Assembly: GCA_004293445.1 (NCBI GenBank)
Contig: RDYP01000012.1
Coordinates: 31,632-95,631 of the forward strand
DNA: 64,000 nucleotides
Reading direction: 5' to 3'
From: Verrucomicrobiota bacterium
GTDB lineage: Bacteria; Verrucomicrobiota; Verrucomicrobiia; Verrucomicrobiales; Akkermansiaceae
The translations under genes and the position numbers were made by a program. A model generated the notes under the pieces. The model searched no databases. It was not told the DNA's origin and worked only from the letters and a program-made list of their open reading frames with translations. Position 1 is the stretch's first letter. Every line of letters starts with the position of its first letter. Shown here in pieces: positions 10,024-19,491 of the stretch.

Positions 10024-12318
10024 TCACTTCAGCTCCGGGGCGGTCCAAGGGCGTCCGCTGCGCGCCTTGGTCGCTTCTCGCTGTCTTGCGACCTCGGTCG
10101 CTTGCACGGCGCTGGCCTTGTTGGACCATTCGTTGCGGATGTAGGTGGAAATGTCGGCGAGCTTTTGATCGGTGAACATGGGGTTCATTCCGAGCGCGGG
10201 CATGTCGGCACTGGGGCGGTAGGTTTGGCCATCGACGGTGACAGGGCCGGTCATGCCGTGGAGGAGGATTTTGACAAGGGTTTCGGGTTTTCCGGTGACC
10301 CATTCCGAGTGGTCGAGCGGTGGGCCGAGGGCTTGCACGCCGGAGCCATCGGGCCCGTGGCAGCTGAAGCAAACGGCCTCGCCCGCGTAGAGTGCTTTGC
10401 CGCGTTTCCAGGATTCGAGCTCGGCGCCCTTGAGTGTGGGGCCCTTGGGTGCCTTGGTGGCGGCATTGCTTGTGCCTTGGTCAAGCCATGCGATGAGGGC
10501 CTTGTCTTGGGTTTTGGCGATGGATTTGAAGGCGGCTTCGTGACCGTGCAGACCGGAGATGGCGGCTTCGCGGACGAAGCGGGCGGCGGGCTTTTGATTC
10601 AGCAGGCGGGCGAGGGCTTCGAGGGCGTCGTTGCTGCCGACGCTGCCGAGGGCTCGGGCGAGGTAGGGATCGGCCTCGGGTGCGGTGGGCGAGAGTGAAG
10701 CGAGGCTTGTGGCGAGCTTCGCGCGTTCCATGGAGTCGAGGCCCGCCACGGCCCAGAGGGCCGAAGACTGCACCTTGGGGTGCTTGTTTTTCAGTGCGTC
10801 CGAGAGGTGGCTTGCTTGGAGTTTTCCCATGCCTTCGAGTGTCCAGATCGCGTGCACGCGGGCGACGGGGTTGCCCCGGGCTGCGAGGGTCGCGAGGTGG
10901 GGGATACAGGAGGCATCGGCGCGCTGGACGAGAACCCGCTGTGCGGTTTCGCGGTGCCAAGCATTCGGGTGGGCGAGCATTTTGACGAGCTCGAGGCCTT
11001 GGAGCGCGCCGATATCGATCTTCGGTTCGAGTTTTCCCGAGCTACTACGGATCCGGTAGATGCGTCCGTGTCCGAAGCCCGGTTTGTCGAGTCCGCGGGC
11101 GAGGTGTTGCTGGCGGAGGTAGCTGGTCTGGTAGGTCTTGTGCTGGATGATGCCGTGATACATGTCGACCACGTAGAGCGATCCGTCGGGTGCGGTGTAG
11201 GCATTGACCGGGCGGAAGCGTTCGTCGGTGGAGGCGAGGAATTCCTTTTCGCCGAGCGGGTGACTGCCGGATTGTTTGCCGTCCTTCTCGCTGATGCGGA
11301 TGGCCTTGACGAGGTTCGCGGCGGATTCAGTGGCGAAGCCGTGGCCATACCAGTCTGACGGGAAATTGGTGCCGCGATAGAGGGTGAGGCCGGCGGCGGC
11401 GGTGCAGTTGATGAGTTTGTGGGTTTTGGGGTCGAGGGTTTGTTCGCGGTAGCCGTTCGACTTGGCCATGTAGGCGCGGTTGATTGCCGGTGTCACGCGG
11501 ATGGGCCAGGTGCGGTTGCTGCCGAGGGCGTTGCCGTCTTGGTATTTCGGCTTCACCGCGGGATTGCCGGTGAGGAGGTTGGGCGCGAGGCTCTCGCCGA
11601 AGAGGAAGGCGGAGTTGTGGTTGTGATAGAGGCGGCCCCAGTCGTCGCGTGCGATGCCCCACTGGCCGCGGAAGAAGGTGGGTTCGATCTTCCACGAGCC
11701 GTTCACCCGGCGGATTCGCTTGTTGGATTTGGCGAGGTAAAGCCAGTTGTCGAGATTGGGCATCAGGCCGTTCGGCTTGTGTTCGACGTTCCCCCCGCCA
11801 TTGAAATTACCGTCGATCACCTCGGGGACACCGATCGCTTTGAGTCCGTCGCGCTTCGCCCACAGGAGTCTGTGTTCGTCGAGGAAGAGGATGCCGTCGT
11901 CGAATACGGCGAGCGCGCGGGGTAGTAGGACTTTGTCGAGAAATACAGTACGGTGCTCGGCCTTGCCGTCGCCGTCGCGGTCTTCGAGCACACTGATCCG
12001 GCCTTCGGGAATGTTTTCGCCTTTGCCGTCGATGTCGGGCATGTAGCCACGCATTTCGCAGACCCATATCCGTCCGGCGGGATCGAAGTCGAGGCAGACG
12101 GGTTTTTCGACGAGGGGTTCGGTGGCGACGGCTTCGATGATGAAGCCAGGCGCGAGTTGGAAGCTTTCGAGTGCTTCGGCGGGGCTGAGGACGGGGGAGG
12201 GCGGGATGAGATTTTCGGGGACGACGGCGGCCATGTTGCCGTGCTCCTTGCGGTCGCCTTGTTGGGCGGCGAGCGGGAGGAGGCAGAGCGACGAGCTGAG
12301 GAGAAGTCGGAGGCGCAT
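10024..12318 (-). CDS. PVC-type heme-binding dehydrogenase/cytochrome c (beta-propeller, HEAT repeats, CxxCH)
   Basis: The 764-residue protein has a signal peptide (MRLRLLLSSSLCLLPLAAQQ). Residues about 50-430 form the membrane-bound dehydrogenase beta-propeller domain typical of Planctomycetes and Verrucomicrobia (V-C-L-D-F-D-P-A-G-R-I-W-V-C-E-M-R-G-Y). Residues 440-620 are HEAT-like helical repeats. A C-terminal cytochrome c domain carries C650-F-S-C653-H654 and a distal methionine candidate in A-L-G-M-N-P-M-F near 735. The protein is predicted periplasmic, transferring electrons from an unknown, perhaps sugar or alcohol, substrate. It precedes the MidA-like gene with almost no gap. Substrate cannot be inferred from sequence. 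Confidence 0.87.
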   Translation of the reverse strand: MRLRLLLSSSLCLLPLAAQQGDRKEHGNMAAVVPENLIPPSPVLSPAEALESFQLAPGFIIEAVATEPLVEKPVCLDFDPAGRIWVCEMRGYMPDIDGKGENIPEGRISVLEDRDGDGKAEHRTVFLDKVLLPRALAVFDDGILFLDEHRLLWAKRDGLKAIGVPEVIDGNFNGGGNVEHKPNGLMPNLDNWLYLAKSNKRIRRVNGSWKIEPTFFRGQWGIARDDWGRLYHNHNSAFLFGESLAPNLLTGNPAVKPKYQDGNALGSNRTWPIRVTPAINRAYMAKSNGYREQTLDPKTHKLINCTAAAGLTLYRGTNFPSDWYGHGFATESAANLVKAIRISEKDGKQSGSHPLGEKEFLASTDERFRPVNAYTAPDGSLYVVDMYHGIIQHKTYQTSYLRQQHLARGLDKPGFGHGRIYRIRSSSGKLEPKIDIGALQGLELVKMLAHPNAWHRETAQRVLVQRADASCIPHLATLAARGNPVARVHAIWTLEGMGKLQASHLSDALKNKHPKVQSSALWAVAGLDSMERAKLATSLASLSPTAPEADPYLARALGSVGSNDALEALARLLNQKPAARFVREAAISGLHGHEAAFKSIAKTQDKALIAWLDQGTSNAATKAPKGPTLKGAELESWKRGKALYAGEAVCFSCHGPDGSGVQALGPPLDHSEWVTGKPETLVKILLHGMTGPVTVDGQTYRPSADMPALGMNPMFTDQKLADISTYIRNEWSNKASAVQATEVARQREATKARSGRPWTAPELK

Positions 12319-12408
12319 GGGTTTTTTCGCTACGGGTGTCGGGCGCGGATTCTTCCCGGGGTGGTCTACGAAGTCAAAATTTGTATGACAGGTCGCGGTG
12401 CTGGAGGT

Positions 12409-13359
12409 TCAGCGTTCGGGAGCCTCGATCATGACGTCGACCTGTTGGCCCACGTAAACGGGACTTTCAGCGGGGCGTTCCAGCGAGAAAATGACTTGGA
12501 GGACGCGGGTGTCGACGCGTTCGGTGCTGGCACCGGTCAGTGAGATCTTGGGAATGATGTAGGGTTCGACGCGGACGAAGGTGAGGGGCATGGAAACTCG
12601 TGGGTCGCCTTTGAGGGTGGCGATCGCTTTCTGGCCGGGGCGGATGCGAGTGGCGTTTTGTTCGTCGACATCCGCGCGGATTTGGAGGCGATCGGTCTCG
12701 CCGATCAGGATCGCCGGGGAGCGCGGCGAGGTAGTGGCGTATTCGCCGGCGCGGATATTGACCTGAAGGACTCGGCCGGCTTTGGGCGCGTGCATGGTGA
12801 GGCGGGCAAGGAGGAGGTTGAGGCGTTCGATCGCTGCTTCGGCCGAGCGGATCGTGGCCTTGGCGGCGCTGAGCTGAGCTTCAGCGATGGCGAGGTCGTC
12901 GCGGGTGGCATCGAGTTGTTCGCGGCTGATGGCCTTGGAGTCGGCGAGGCTGTCGAGGCGTTCGAGTTGGCGGCGTGTTTTGGTGACTTGTGCCTGCCGG
13001 ACTTCGTGGTCGGCGCGAACCGATTCCAGTTGGGCGAGTTGAGTGATTTTTTCGGCTTGGAGTTCGCGGTCGTCGATGCGGAACAGCGCTTGTCCGGCGG
13101 TGATGGGATCGTTCGGATGAACGAGGACGGCGCTGACGAGGCCGGGTGTGGGGACGCCAATGGCGACGTTTTCGCTGAGGGACTCGAGGATGCCGGTCGC
13201 CGCGACGGCGTGCTTGAAGGGTTTCGCGGCGGGTGCGACGGGTGGGTTTGCGGCTTGGGGCAGTTCGTTGTCGTCTTGCTGGCGCATGACGCGGACCATC
13301 ATGAGAATGCCGGCGATGGCTCCGAGGATCGTGACGTAGCGGATGACGGTGGAAATCAT
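12409..13359 (-). CDS. HlyD-family periplasmic adaptor (membrane fusion) subunit of ABC exporter
   Basis: The reading frame is open further upstream, but the ATG at 13359 (MISTVIRYVTILG) gives a 316-residue protein with an N-terminal membrane anchor and avoids an arginine/proline-rich artefact. Residues about 55-110 match the biotinyl-lipoyl half (G-x-V-x-x-V-L-V-H-P-N-D-x-I-T-A-G-Q-x-L-F-x-I-D), 110-200 is the alpha-helical coiled-coil hairpin, and the second lipoyl half and beta-barrel follow (H-A-P-K-A-G-R-V-L-Q-V then R-A-G-E-Y). It is the last gene of a permease-ATPase-adaptor operon and would link the inner-membrane ABC unit to an outer-membrane channel. DevB/MacA-like; the exported substrate is unknown. 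Confidence 0.88.
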   Translation of the reverse strand: MISTVIRYVTILGAIAGILMMVRVMRQQDDNELPQAANPPVAPAAKPFKHAVAATGILESLSENVAIGVPTPGLVSAVLVHPNDPITAGQALFRIDDRELQAEKITQLAQLESVRADHEVRQAQVTKTRRQLERLDSLADSKAISREQLDATRDDLAIAEAQLSAAKATIRSAEAAIERLNLLLARLTMHAPKAGRVLQVNIRAGEYATTSPRSPAILIGETDRLQIRADVDEQNATRIRPGQKAIATLKGDPRVSMPLTFVRVEPYIIPKISLTGASTERVDTRVLQVIFSLERPAESPVYVGQQVDVMIEAPER

Positions 13360-13370
13360 GGAAGCGGAGG

Positions 13371-14117
13371 TCAGTGCGGGAGTTCGTGTTCGAAGTGGGG
13401 TGCTTCGCCGGGAATGACGTGGTGGACTTCGACGATGCGGCCGTCGTCCATCCGGGCGATGCGGTCGGCGTAGGAAAAAATGCGGCTGTCGTGGGTGACG
13501 ATGATCACGGCGCGGTTCGCGCTGCGGGCGACTTGGCGGAAAAGATCGAGCACGATTTCTCCGTTGGCTGCGTCGAGGGCGGCGGTGGGTTCGTCGCAAA
13601 TGACCAGGGGTGGTTCGTGGACGAGGGCGCGGGCGATGGCGATGCGCTGTTGTTGCCCGCCGGAGAGTTTGCCGGGGCGCTCGTTCCACCGGTCGCCCAT
13701 GCCGACGGAGTCGAGGGCTTCGCGGGCTCGTTTTTTCGCGGTGGATGCCGGGATGCCGCGGATGAGGAGGGGAACGCTTACGTTTTCAGCGCAACTGAGG
13801 GTGGGGATCAGGTTGAACTGTTGGAAGATGAATCCGATGTTCGCCGCGCGGAAGCGGGTGAGAGCGCTGTTCCGCATTTGCTGGAGCTCGTTGCCGAAGA
13901 CGTCGATCTCGCCGGAGTCGATACGGAGCGTGCCGGCGATGGCACTCAGCAGGGTGGTTTTGCCACAGCCGGAGGGGCCGACGAGCATCATGATTTCCCC
14001 GGTGTAGGCTTCGAGGTGGACGTCCTTGAGGACGTGCAGTCGTGCAGCACCATCGCCGAAGCTTTTGTTGACGGAGCGAACGTGAACGGCGGTGCCTTTC
14101 GCGGGATCGATGGCCAT
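13371..14117 (-). CDS. ABC transporter ATP-binding protein (DevA/MacB-type, exporter)
   Basis: The 248-residue ATPase uses the ATG at 14117 (MAIDPAK). Walker A is G-P-S-G-C-G-K-T-T, the signature is L-S-G-G-Q-Q-Q-R, Walker B is L-V-I-C-D-E-P-T-A-A-L-D, and the switch histidine is in V-T-H-D-S-R. The sequence G-F-I-F-Q-Q-F-N-L-I-P-T-L at the Q-loop is typical of the LolD/MacB/DevA class, which works with FtsX-like permeases rather than importers. It begins 8 bases after the permease stop and ends 12 bases before the adaptor start, so the three are one operon. Confidence 0.93.
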   Translation of the reverse strand: MAIDPAKGTAVHVRSVNKSFGDGAARLHVLKDVHLEAYTGEIMMLVGPSGCGKTTLLSAIAGTLRIDSGEIDVFGNELQQMRNSALTRFRAANIGFIFQQFNLIPTLSCAENVSVPLLIRGIPASTAKKRAREALDSVGMGDRWNERPGKLSGGQQQRIAIARALVHEPPLVICDEPTAALDAANGEIVLDLFRQVARSANRAVIIVTHDSRIFSYADRIARMDDGRIVEVHHVIPGEAPHFEHELPH

Positions 14118-14124
14118 GGGATGA

Positions 14125-15285
14125 TCAGGTGCGGAAGACCATGGCGGGCTCGAAGCGGCTGAGGCGTAAAATGCCGAGCAGGGCGGCGAGCGAGCAGATG
14201 AAAAGAATGACACCGAGGACTCCCACGGGGATGATCCATGGGATGTAGAGCGGGGGTTGCCCGCTTTCCATCGCCCCGGTGGCGAAGCTCGCCCCAGCGG
14301 CGAGGCCGAGGCCGAAACCGATGATGCCTACGGTGAAAGCTTGGACAATGAGCATGGCGCTGAGTCGGAGGTTTGAGGCACCCATGGCCTTGAGGGCACC
14401 GAGGTGTTTGAGGTTATCGAGCACGAAGGCGTAAAAAGTTTGGCAGGCGACGGCGACGCCGACGATGAATCCGATGACGACGGTCGTGCCAAAGGAAATG
14501 GGGATACCGGTGTTGCGGACGTACCACCAGATCGTCGATGTGTTGAAATCGTCCGGGTTGTCGCCGAAGTCCCGGTTGACGAAAGCGCGCAGGCCGGTGG
14601 CTTTTGCAATCGCGGCGGCTGCCTCGTCGGTTCCCACGCATTCGACAGGACCTGCGATGACGGCGGATAGCATTTTGCGGGAGGCGGGGGTGTATTGGAG
14701 GGCCCGCTCGTAGGTGGTCCAGACGTAGGGGCCGCCGGTGAAGGATCGCTTCGCTTCGCAGATGCCGACGACGCGGGCTTCGATGTCATTGATTTCGAAA
14801 ACGTCGCCGAGTTCGAGCGGATCGGGTTGGCCTTCGGACAAACGTTCGACGGCGAGTTCGTCGACGATGACGGCACCGGGTAGGCGGAGATCGGCCAGGT
14901 CGCCGTGGATCATGCGGGTTGGCGCGCCTGCGAGCGAGGCGGAGTCGATGCCGATGAGCTGGATGGTTTTGAGTGAGCCGTCGTCGAGGCGGACGCGTTG
15001 GATGCCGGAGTAGATGGGCATGGCCCAGGCGACCTCGGAGACCGAGCGGACGCGTGCCAGATCGGTGTCGCGGAGTGGATTCGTCTCGTTGATTTGCTCC
15101 ACCCTTTCCTCGACGATCCAGATGGGCGCGCCGACGTTTTTCAGGGTGGACGTGGTCCAGCGCATCAGGCCGCAGAAGACACTGGCTTGTTGGACGATGA
15201 GGAAGGTGGCGAGGAAGAGTCCCGCGACGAGCATCAGGTATTTGGCCGTGTCGCCGAAGAGCATTTTTAAGGCGAGGCCGATCAT
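14125..15285 (-). CDS. FtsX/MacB-like ABC transporter permease (DevC-type)
   Basis: The 386-residue permease starts at the ATG at 15285 (MIGLALKMLFGD). It has one N-terminal membrane helix (about 15-37), a large periplasmic domain (about 40-260) and three C-terminal helices (about 265-290, 315-345, 352-378) with the FtsX-typical L-K-A-M-G-A-S turn near 305. This layout and length fit the DevC family of heterocyst-glycolipid-type exporters, and FtsX/MacB permeases generally. It is first in an operon with its ATPase and HlyD adaptor, 56 bases after thrC. Substrate unknown; a lipid, peptide or toxic compound are all possible. Confidence 0.87.
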   Translation of the reverse strand: MIGLALKMLFGDTAKYLMLVAGLFLATFLIVQQASVFCGLMRWTTSTLKNVGAPIWIVEERVEQINETNPLRDTDLARVRSVSEVAWAMPIYSGIQRVRLDDGSLKTIQLIGIDSASLAGAPTRMIHGDLADLRLPGAVIVDELAVERLSEGQPDPLELGDVFEINDIEARVVGICEAKRSFTGGPYVWTTYERALQYTPASRKMLSAVIAGPVECVGTDEAAAAIAKATGLRAFVNRDFGDNPDDFNTSTIWWYVRNTGIPISFGTTVVIGFIVGVAVACQTFYAFVLDNLKHLGALKAMGASNLRLSAMLIVQAFTVGIIGFGLGLAAGASFATGAMESGQPPLYIPWIIPVGVLGVILFICSLAALLGILRLSRFEPAMVFRT

Positions 15286-15340
15286 CCGGTGGCGGGTGCT
15301 GGTGTGTGGAGTTTCCCGCGGGCTTGGGAGGTTCGATGCT

Positions 15341-16633
15341 CTAGCCGAGCCAGGCCTTGAAGGTGGCCTCGTCGGCCGGGAGTTGGGTCGCGACCTTTTC
15401 GCGGTTGGCGAGGATGGCAAGGCGTTCGGGGATTTCCACGGAGCCCATGCCAATTTCCTGCTCCATGACGTCGAGGAATTTCGCCGGGTGGGCGGTTTCC
15501 AGCGTGATGGTCGCGTTGCCGGGGTTTGCGGCGCGCCACTTGCGTGCGGCCAGCCAGCCGACTGCGCCGTGGGGGTCGATCTCGTAGTCGTGGAGGGACT
15601 TCACCTCGCGCACGGCGGCGCGGGTTTGTTCGTCGGTGAAGGCCATGCCTTCGATCTTCGCGCGCATCGCCTCCCAGGAGTTGCCGAAGAGTGCCTGCAT
15701 GCGGGCAAAGTTCGAGGGCGCGCCGACGTCCATGGCATTGGAGATGGTCGTGGAGCTCGGGCGCGGCTGGTAGTCGCCGGTCCGAAGGTAAGCGGGCACC
15801 ACGTCGTTGGCGTTGGTGGCGGCGATGAATTTTTTCACCGGCAGCCCGAGCTGCATGGCGAGCAGTCCGGCGGTGAGGTTGCCGAAGTTTCCTGAGGGAA
15901 TGACGAAGACCGGATCAACCCCAGCCGGAAGTTGGCGTGCACTATGAATGTAGTAGAAACTTTGTGGAACCAGCCGGGAAAGGTTGATCGAGTTCGCGGA
16001 GGTCAGGTTGAGTCGCTCCGAGAGAGCCCGGTCGAGGAAGGCGGACTTCACAAGACGTTGGCAGTCGTCGAAGGTGCCATCGATCTCCAGCGCTGTGATG
16101 TTGTCGCCGAGGGTGGTGAGTTGTTTTTCCTGGAGGCCGGAGACCTTGCCCTTCGGGTAGAGGATGATGACCCGGGTGCCTGGCACCTTGTGGAAGGCGG
16201 ACGCGACCGCCCCGCCGGTATCGCCGGAGGTGGCGACCAAGACGGTGAGTTCGCGGTCATCGTCGCGGGTCAGCCAAGCCATCAGCCGTGCCATGAATCG
16301 GGCACCGAAGTCTTTGAAGGCGAGAGTCGGTCCGTGGAAGAGTTCGAGGATGTGGTCGCCCGGCGCCAGTGTCACCAGAGGTGCGTCGAAGGCGAGGGTG
16401 CCTTCCACGATCTCTTTCAGGGCGGGTGCGGGGACGTCTTCGTGGAAGAAGGCGTGGGCCACGGCGTAGCCGATTTCTTGGAAAGTCAGTTCGCGCCAGA
16501 TCGCCCAGAAGTCCGTGCCGAGTACCGGGAGGGTGTCGGGCATGTAGAGGCCATTGTCCGGCGGCAGTGAGCGCAGGATCGCCTCTTTCAGATCGACGCG
16601 GTGGGCGGGATTGTTGGTCGAGTGGTAGAGCAT
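15341..16633 (-). CDS. thrC: Threonine synthase
   Basis: The 430-residue protein converts O-phospho-homoserine to threonine with pyridoxal phosphate. The N-terminus M-L-Y-H-S-T-N and the PLP-lysine motif L-A-F-K-D-F-G-A-R-F are typical of the enzyme; V-A-T-S-G-D-T-G-G-A-V-A forms the cofactor phosphate site, and I-P-S-G-N-F-G-N is also present. Length matches E. coli ThrC. It lies 43 bases downstream of thrB, forming a threonine-biosynthesis operon. No homoserine dehydrogenase gene is present in the window. Confidence 0.97.
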   Translation of the reverse strand: MLYHSTNNPAHRVDLKEAILRSLPPDNGLYMPDTLPVLGTDFWAIWRELTFQEIGYAVAHAFFHEDVPAPALKEIVEGTLAFDAPLVTLAPGDHILELFHGPTLAFKDFGARFMARLMAWLTRDDDRELTVLVATSGDTGGAVASAFHKVPGTRVIILYPKGKVSGLQEKQLTTLGDNITALEIDGTFDDCQRLVKSAFLDRALSERLNLTSANSINLSRLVPQSFYYIHSARQLPAGVDPVFVIPSGNFGNLTAGLLAMQLGLPVKKFIAATNANDVVPAYLRTGDYQPRPSSTTISNAMDVGAPSNFARMQALFGNSWEAMRAKIEGMAFTDEQTRAAVREVKSLHDYEIDPHGAVGWLAARKWRAANPGNATITLETAHPAKFLDVMEQEIGMGSVEIPERLAILANREKVATQLPADEATFKAWLG

Positions 16634-16676
16634 TGGAGCACCAGGTTAGGATCGCCAAGTTCCAACGGGGTTCCGG

Positions 16677-17639
16677 TCACTTGGACTTCTTCTCCTCCAC
16701 CACGTGGACGCCGTGGGGATTGATTCTTGAAACGTAAACTTGGTTGCCGAGGGGAATGGCGGAAAAGACCTTCGCGATCGCATCTCCGACCTTTCTGGCC
16801 GTTTCCTCGCCTTCGCAGAGGGCGAAGACGCTGGGACCGGCTCCGGAGATTGAAAAGCCGAGAGCTCCGGCGGCCAGGGCGGCGCGTTTGGCCTTGTAGA
16901 ACTCGGGAATGAGCTTCTGGCGGCGCGGCTCGGCGATCACATCGTGGATCGAGCGCGAGATCAGGCCGTAGTCTTCCTGAATGATGCCGCAGAGGAGTCC
17001 GCCGAGGTTGCCGATCTGTTGGGTAGCGTTCTGGAGTGGGATGTCTGTTGGCAGGATTTCCCGGGCGACTTTGGTGAGCACTTCGATGTCCGGGTGCACC
17101 ACGCTTGCCCAAAGATTTTTCGGAGGAGGCAGTTGTGCGACATCGAGCTCTTCGTTGGAGCGGATGAAAACGATGCCACCGAGGAGGCAGGGACCGACAT
17201 TGTCGGCGTGCCAAGCTCCGTCCGCCGATGCCTCGCCAGCCATGGCAAAGGGGAGAAGTTGTTTTTTCGAGAGGGGTTCGCCGATCAAATAATTGACCGC
17301 ATAGGCACCGGCGACTGCCGAGGCAGCGGAGGAGCCGAGGCCGGAGCCGAAGGGCATTTTTTTGTGAATCTCCATTTCGATCCCGCGATCGGTCATGCCG
17401 AGGTGGCGCAGCAGATCGAGGGCGGCGACGCCAGCGGTATTTTTTTCGGGATTTTTCGGCAGTTTGCCTTCGTCGCCGGTGATCGCGGTGATGTGGAGGC
17501 CGGGCTTGTCGCAATGGCGGACGACAATTTCGTCGCCCGGCGCGTCGATGGCGAAACCGAGCACGTCGTAGCCGCAGGCGACGTTGGCGACGGTGGCAGG
17601 GGCGAAAACGCGGACTTCCTGGATGGCTTCCTTGAGCAT
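16677..17639 (-). CDS. thrB: Homoserine kinase
   Basis: The 320-residue GHMP kinase phosphorylates homoserine, supplying ThrC. The ATP-binding GHMP motif is [12 protein letters not shown] near residue 98; the N-terminal [15 protein letters not shown] and the C-terminal [13 protein letters not shown] motif complete the signature. It is divergent from purE with 126 bases between, and precedes thrC. Confidence 0.96.
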   Translation of the reverse strand: MLKEAIQEVRVFAPATVANVACGYDVLGFAIDAPGDEIVVRHCDKPGLHITAITGDEGKLPKNPEKNTAGVAALDLLRHLGMTDRGIEMEIHKKMPFGSGLGSSAASAVAGAYAVNYLIGEPLSKKQLLPFAMAGEASADGAWHADNVGPCLLGGIVFIRSNEELDVAQLPPPKNLWASVVHPDIEVLTKVAREILPTDIPLQNATQQIGNLGGLLCGIIQEDYGLISRSIHDVIAEPRRQKLIPEFYKAKRAALAAGALGFSISGAGPSVFALCEGEETARKVGDAIAKVFSAIPLGNQVYVSRINPHGVHVVEEKKSK

Positions 17640-17765
17640 GGGCGGGCAGCAGCAAAAGACCCAGCGCTTGAAGACTCAAGACCCAAGAGAGGAGAACTGC
17701 GGCATCCGTCGCCGTGGGAAATCAATTCTTGCCTCTGGGGTCCTCCCTTCTTGACTCTCCCGTGC

Positions 17766-18269
17766 ATGGCAACCCCGCTGGTTGGAATCATCATGGGCAG
17801 CACGTCGGATTGGCCGACGATGGAGCACGCGGCGCGCACGCTTGAGGAATTCGGCGTGGCGTGGGAGGCGGAAGTCGTGAGCGCCCATCGGACCCCGGAC
17901 AAGCTGGTCAGCTATGCAAGCACGGCGCGTGGCAGGGGATTGAAGTGCATCATCGGTGGGGCGGGTGGGGCCGCTCACTTGCCTGGGATGACCGCTGCGA
18001 TCACCGACTTGCCAGTGCTGGGTGTGCCGGTGGAGTCCCACGCGCTGAAGGGGATGGACTCGCTGTTGTCCATCGTTCAGATGCCCGGTGGAATCCCCAC
18101 TGCGACTTTCGCGATCGGCAAGGCCGGTGCGATCAATGCCGCCTTGTTTGCGGTGGCGATGCTCGCGGGTGAGAATGCGGGTTTGTTGGAGAAATTGCAG
18201 GCCTTTCGTCAGCGTCAGAGCGACACGGTGAAGGCTGCCGAACTGCCGAAGCTCTCTCTGAAGTCGTGA
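17766..18269 (+). CDS. purE: N5-carboxyaminoimidazole ribonucleotide mutase
   Basis: The open frame extends far upstream, antisense to thrB, but the protein starts at the ATG at 17766 ([16 protein letters not shown]), giving 167 residues as usual for class I PurE. Conserved G-S-x-S-D-W and S-A-H-R-T-P-D motifs are present, with the active-site histidine in S-A-H-R, and a [11 protein letters not shown] loop follows. It catalyses the second step of the two-step AIR carboxylation in purine synthesis and is followed by purK with a 4-base overlap. Confidence 0.97.
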   Translation: MATPLVGIIMGSTSDWPTMEHAARTLEEFGVAWEAEVVSAHRTPDKLVSYASTARGRGLKCIIGGAGGAAHLPGMTAAITDLPVLGVPVESHALKGMDSLLSIVQMPGGIPTATFAIGKAGAINAALFAVAMLAGENAGLLEKLQAFRQRQSDTVKAAELPKLSLKS

Positions 18270-19426
18270 GCACTATGCATAGCATCGCCCCGGGTTCTCT
18301 GCTCGGCATTCTCGGTGGTGGCCAGCTTGGCCGCATGTTCTGCATCGAAGCCCGCCGCATGGGCTATCGGACTCTGGTGTGGACCGGTGGTCTCGAAGCT
18401 CCTGCCGTGGTGGTGGCCGACGAGTCGATCGAAGAGCCGTTTGATTCCTCATCGGCGCTGGAAGCCTTTGTTTCGAAGGCGGTGGTGGCGACGGTTGAGT
18501 TCGAAAACATCCCGCGGGAGACGCTGGAGGCGGTGGCGGCGCGGATTCCGCTGCATCCGTCGCCGAATGCGGTGGCGATTTGTCAGCATCGCGAGCGGGA
18601 AAAAGCATTTTTGAAGAGTCGTGGGATCCCTTGCGCTCCTTTCGCAGTCGTGGCATCGGCCGCCGAGTTGGAGGTTGCGATGGAGGCAATCGATGTTCCT
18701 GCGGTGCTCAAAACGGCTGCTTTTGGCTATGACGGCAAGGGCCAGTTGAAATTGACGGGCGGCGAGGATCCCGTGGAAGTGTGGAGGGAATTTGCTACCG
18801 ATCGTGCGGTGTTGGAGGCTTTCATTCCCTTCGAGCTTGAGCTTTCGGTGATGGTGGCACGCTCGGCAAACGGTTCGGTGCTTGCTTATGACCCCGCTGA
18901 GAATCGGCATCGGCATCACATCCTGGACGTTTCCATCGTGCCCGCACGCGTGCCCTTGTCGGTGGCCGAGGAGGCCAAGCGGATTGCCTGTCGAGTGGCG
19001 GAAGAGCTCGATTACCAAGGCATCATGGGAGTGGAATTTTTCCTTCTAGCGGATGGTTCCCTGCTGGTGAACGAGATGGCACCGAGGCCGCACAACTCGG
19101 GCCATCATACTTTGGACGCTTGTGCGACCTCGCAGTTCGAGCAGCAGGTGAGGGCGACTTGTGGGCTACCGCCGGGCTCGGCGCGTCTCTTGTCGCCGGT
19201 GGTGATGCTCAACTTGCTGGGTGACATGTGGCCTTCGGAAGAGACCCAGCCGGATTGGTCGGACTTGTTCGCGGATGGCGCTGCCTTGCTACATCTTTAC
19301 GGCAAAGCCCGCGCGGTAGGTCGTCGAAAAATGGGGCACGCGAATTTCCTCGCCGCTGATGTGGAGAATGCCTTGGTGCGGGCGGAAAAGATCAAAGCGG
19401 ATCTCTTGGGAGTTTCGCATCCCTGA
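18266..19426 (+). CDS. purK: 5-(carboxyamino)imidazole ribonucleotide synthase
   Basis: The 386-residue ATP-grasp enzyme makes N5-CAIR for PurE. The N-terminal [11 protein letters not shown] fold and the central ATP-grasp segment ([14 protein letters not shown] at about 145-160, [13 protein letters not shown] near 270-282) are diagnostic. I take the GTG at 18266, which overlaps the purE TGA as GTGA; an ATG at 18275 would remove only three residues. The purEK order and overlap imply translational coupling. Confidence 0.96.
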   Translation: MSTMHSIAPGSLLGILGGGQLGRMFCIEARRMGYRTLVWTGGLEAPAVVVADESIEEPFDSSSALEAFVSKAVVATVEFENIPRETLEAVAARIPLHPSPNAVAICQHREREKAFLKSRGIPCAPFAVVASAAELEVAMEAIDVPAVLKTAAFGYDGKGQLKLTGGEDPVEVWREFATDRAVLEAFIPFELELSVMVARSANGSVLAYDPAENRHRHHILDVSIVPARVPLSVAEEAKRIACRVAEELDYQGIMGVEFFLLADGSLLVNEMAPRPHNSGHHTLDACATSQFEQQVRATCGLPPGSARLLSPVVMLNLLGDMWPSEETQPDWSDLFADGAALLHLYGKARAVGRRKMGHANFLAADVENALVRAEKIKADLLGVSHP

Positions 19427-19445
19427 GGCGAGGGCGGCAGGGAAT

Positions 19446-19480
19446 AAAAAAGGCCGGGCGTTGCGGCCCGGCCTTTTGCA
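19446..19480. terminator. Bidirectional intrinsic terminator between purK and ssb
   Basis: A perfect 12-bp stem (19448-19459 pairing with 19466-19477, core GGCCGGGC) with a 6-base loop is flanked by A-runs on the left and T-runs on the right, so it can terminate both the rightward purEK transcript and the leftward ssb transcript. It sits exactly between the two convergent genes. Confidence 0.85.
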
Positions 19481-19491
19481 GAGTTCTGAAC

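Noticed and set aside
17660..17695. AAGACTCAAGACC-type short repeat near the thrB start, similar to 30400-30430
   Set aside because: Both stretches are short low-complexity purine-rich runs and do not share an ordered palindrome or a consistent spacing; too little to claim a repeat family.
16944..17765. 274-codon upstream extension of purE
   Set aside because: The extension is antisense to thrB and PurE homology begins exactly at the ATG at 17766.
19446..19480. Palindrome as another REP
   Set aside because: It has no GTAG tag, a different stem sequence, and A/T tracts on both sides, so an ordinary bidirectional terminator explains it.
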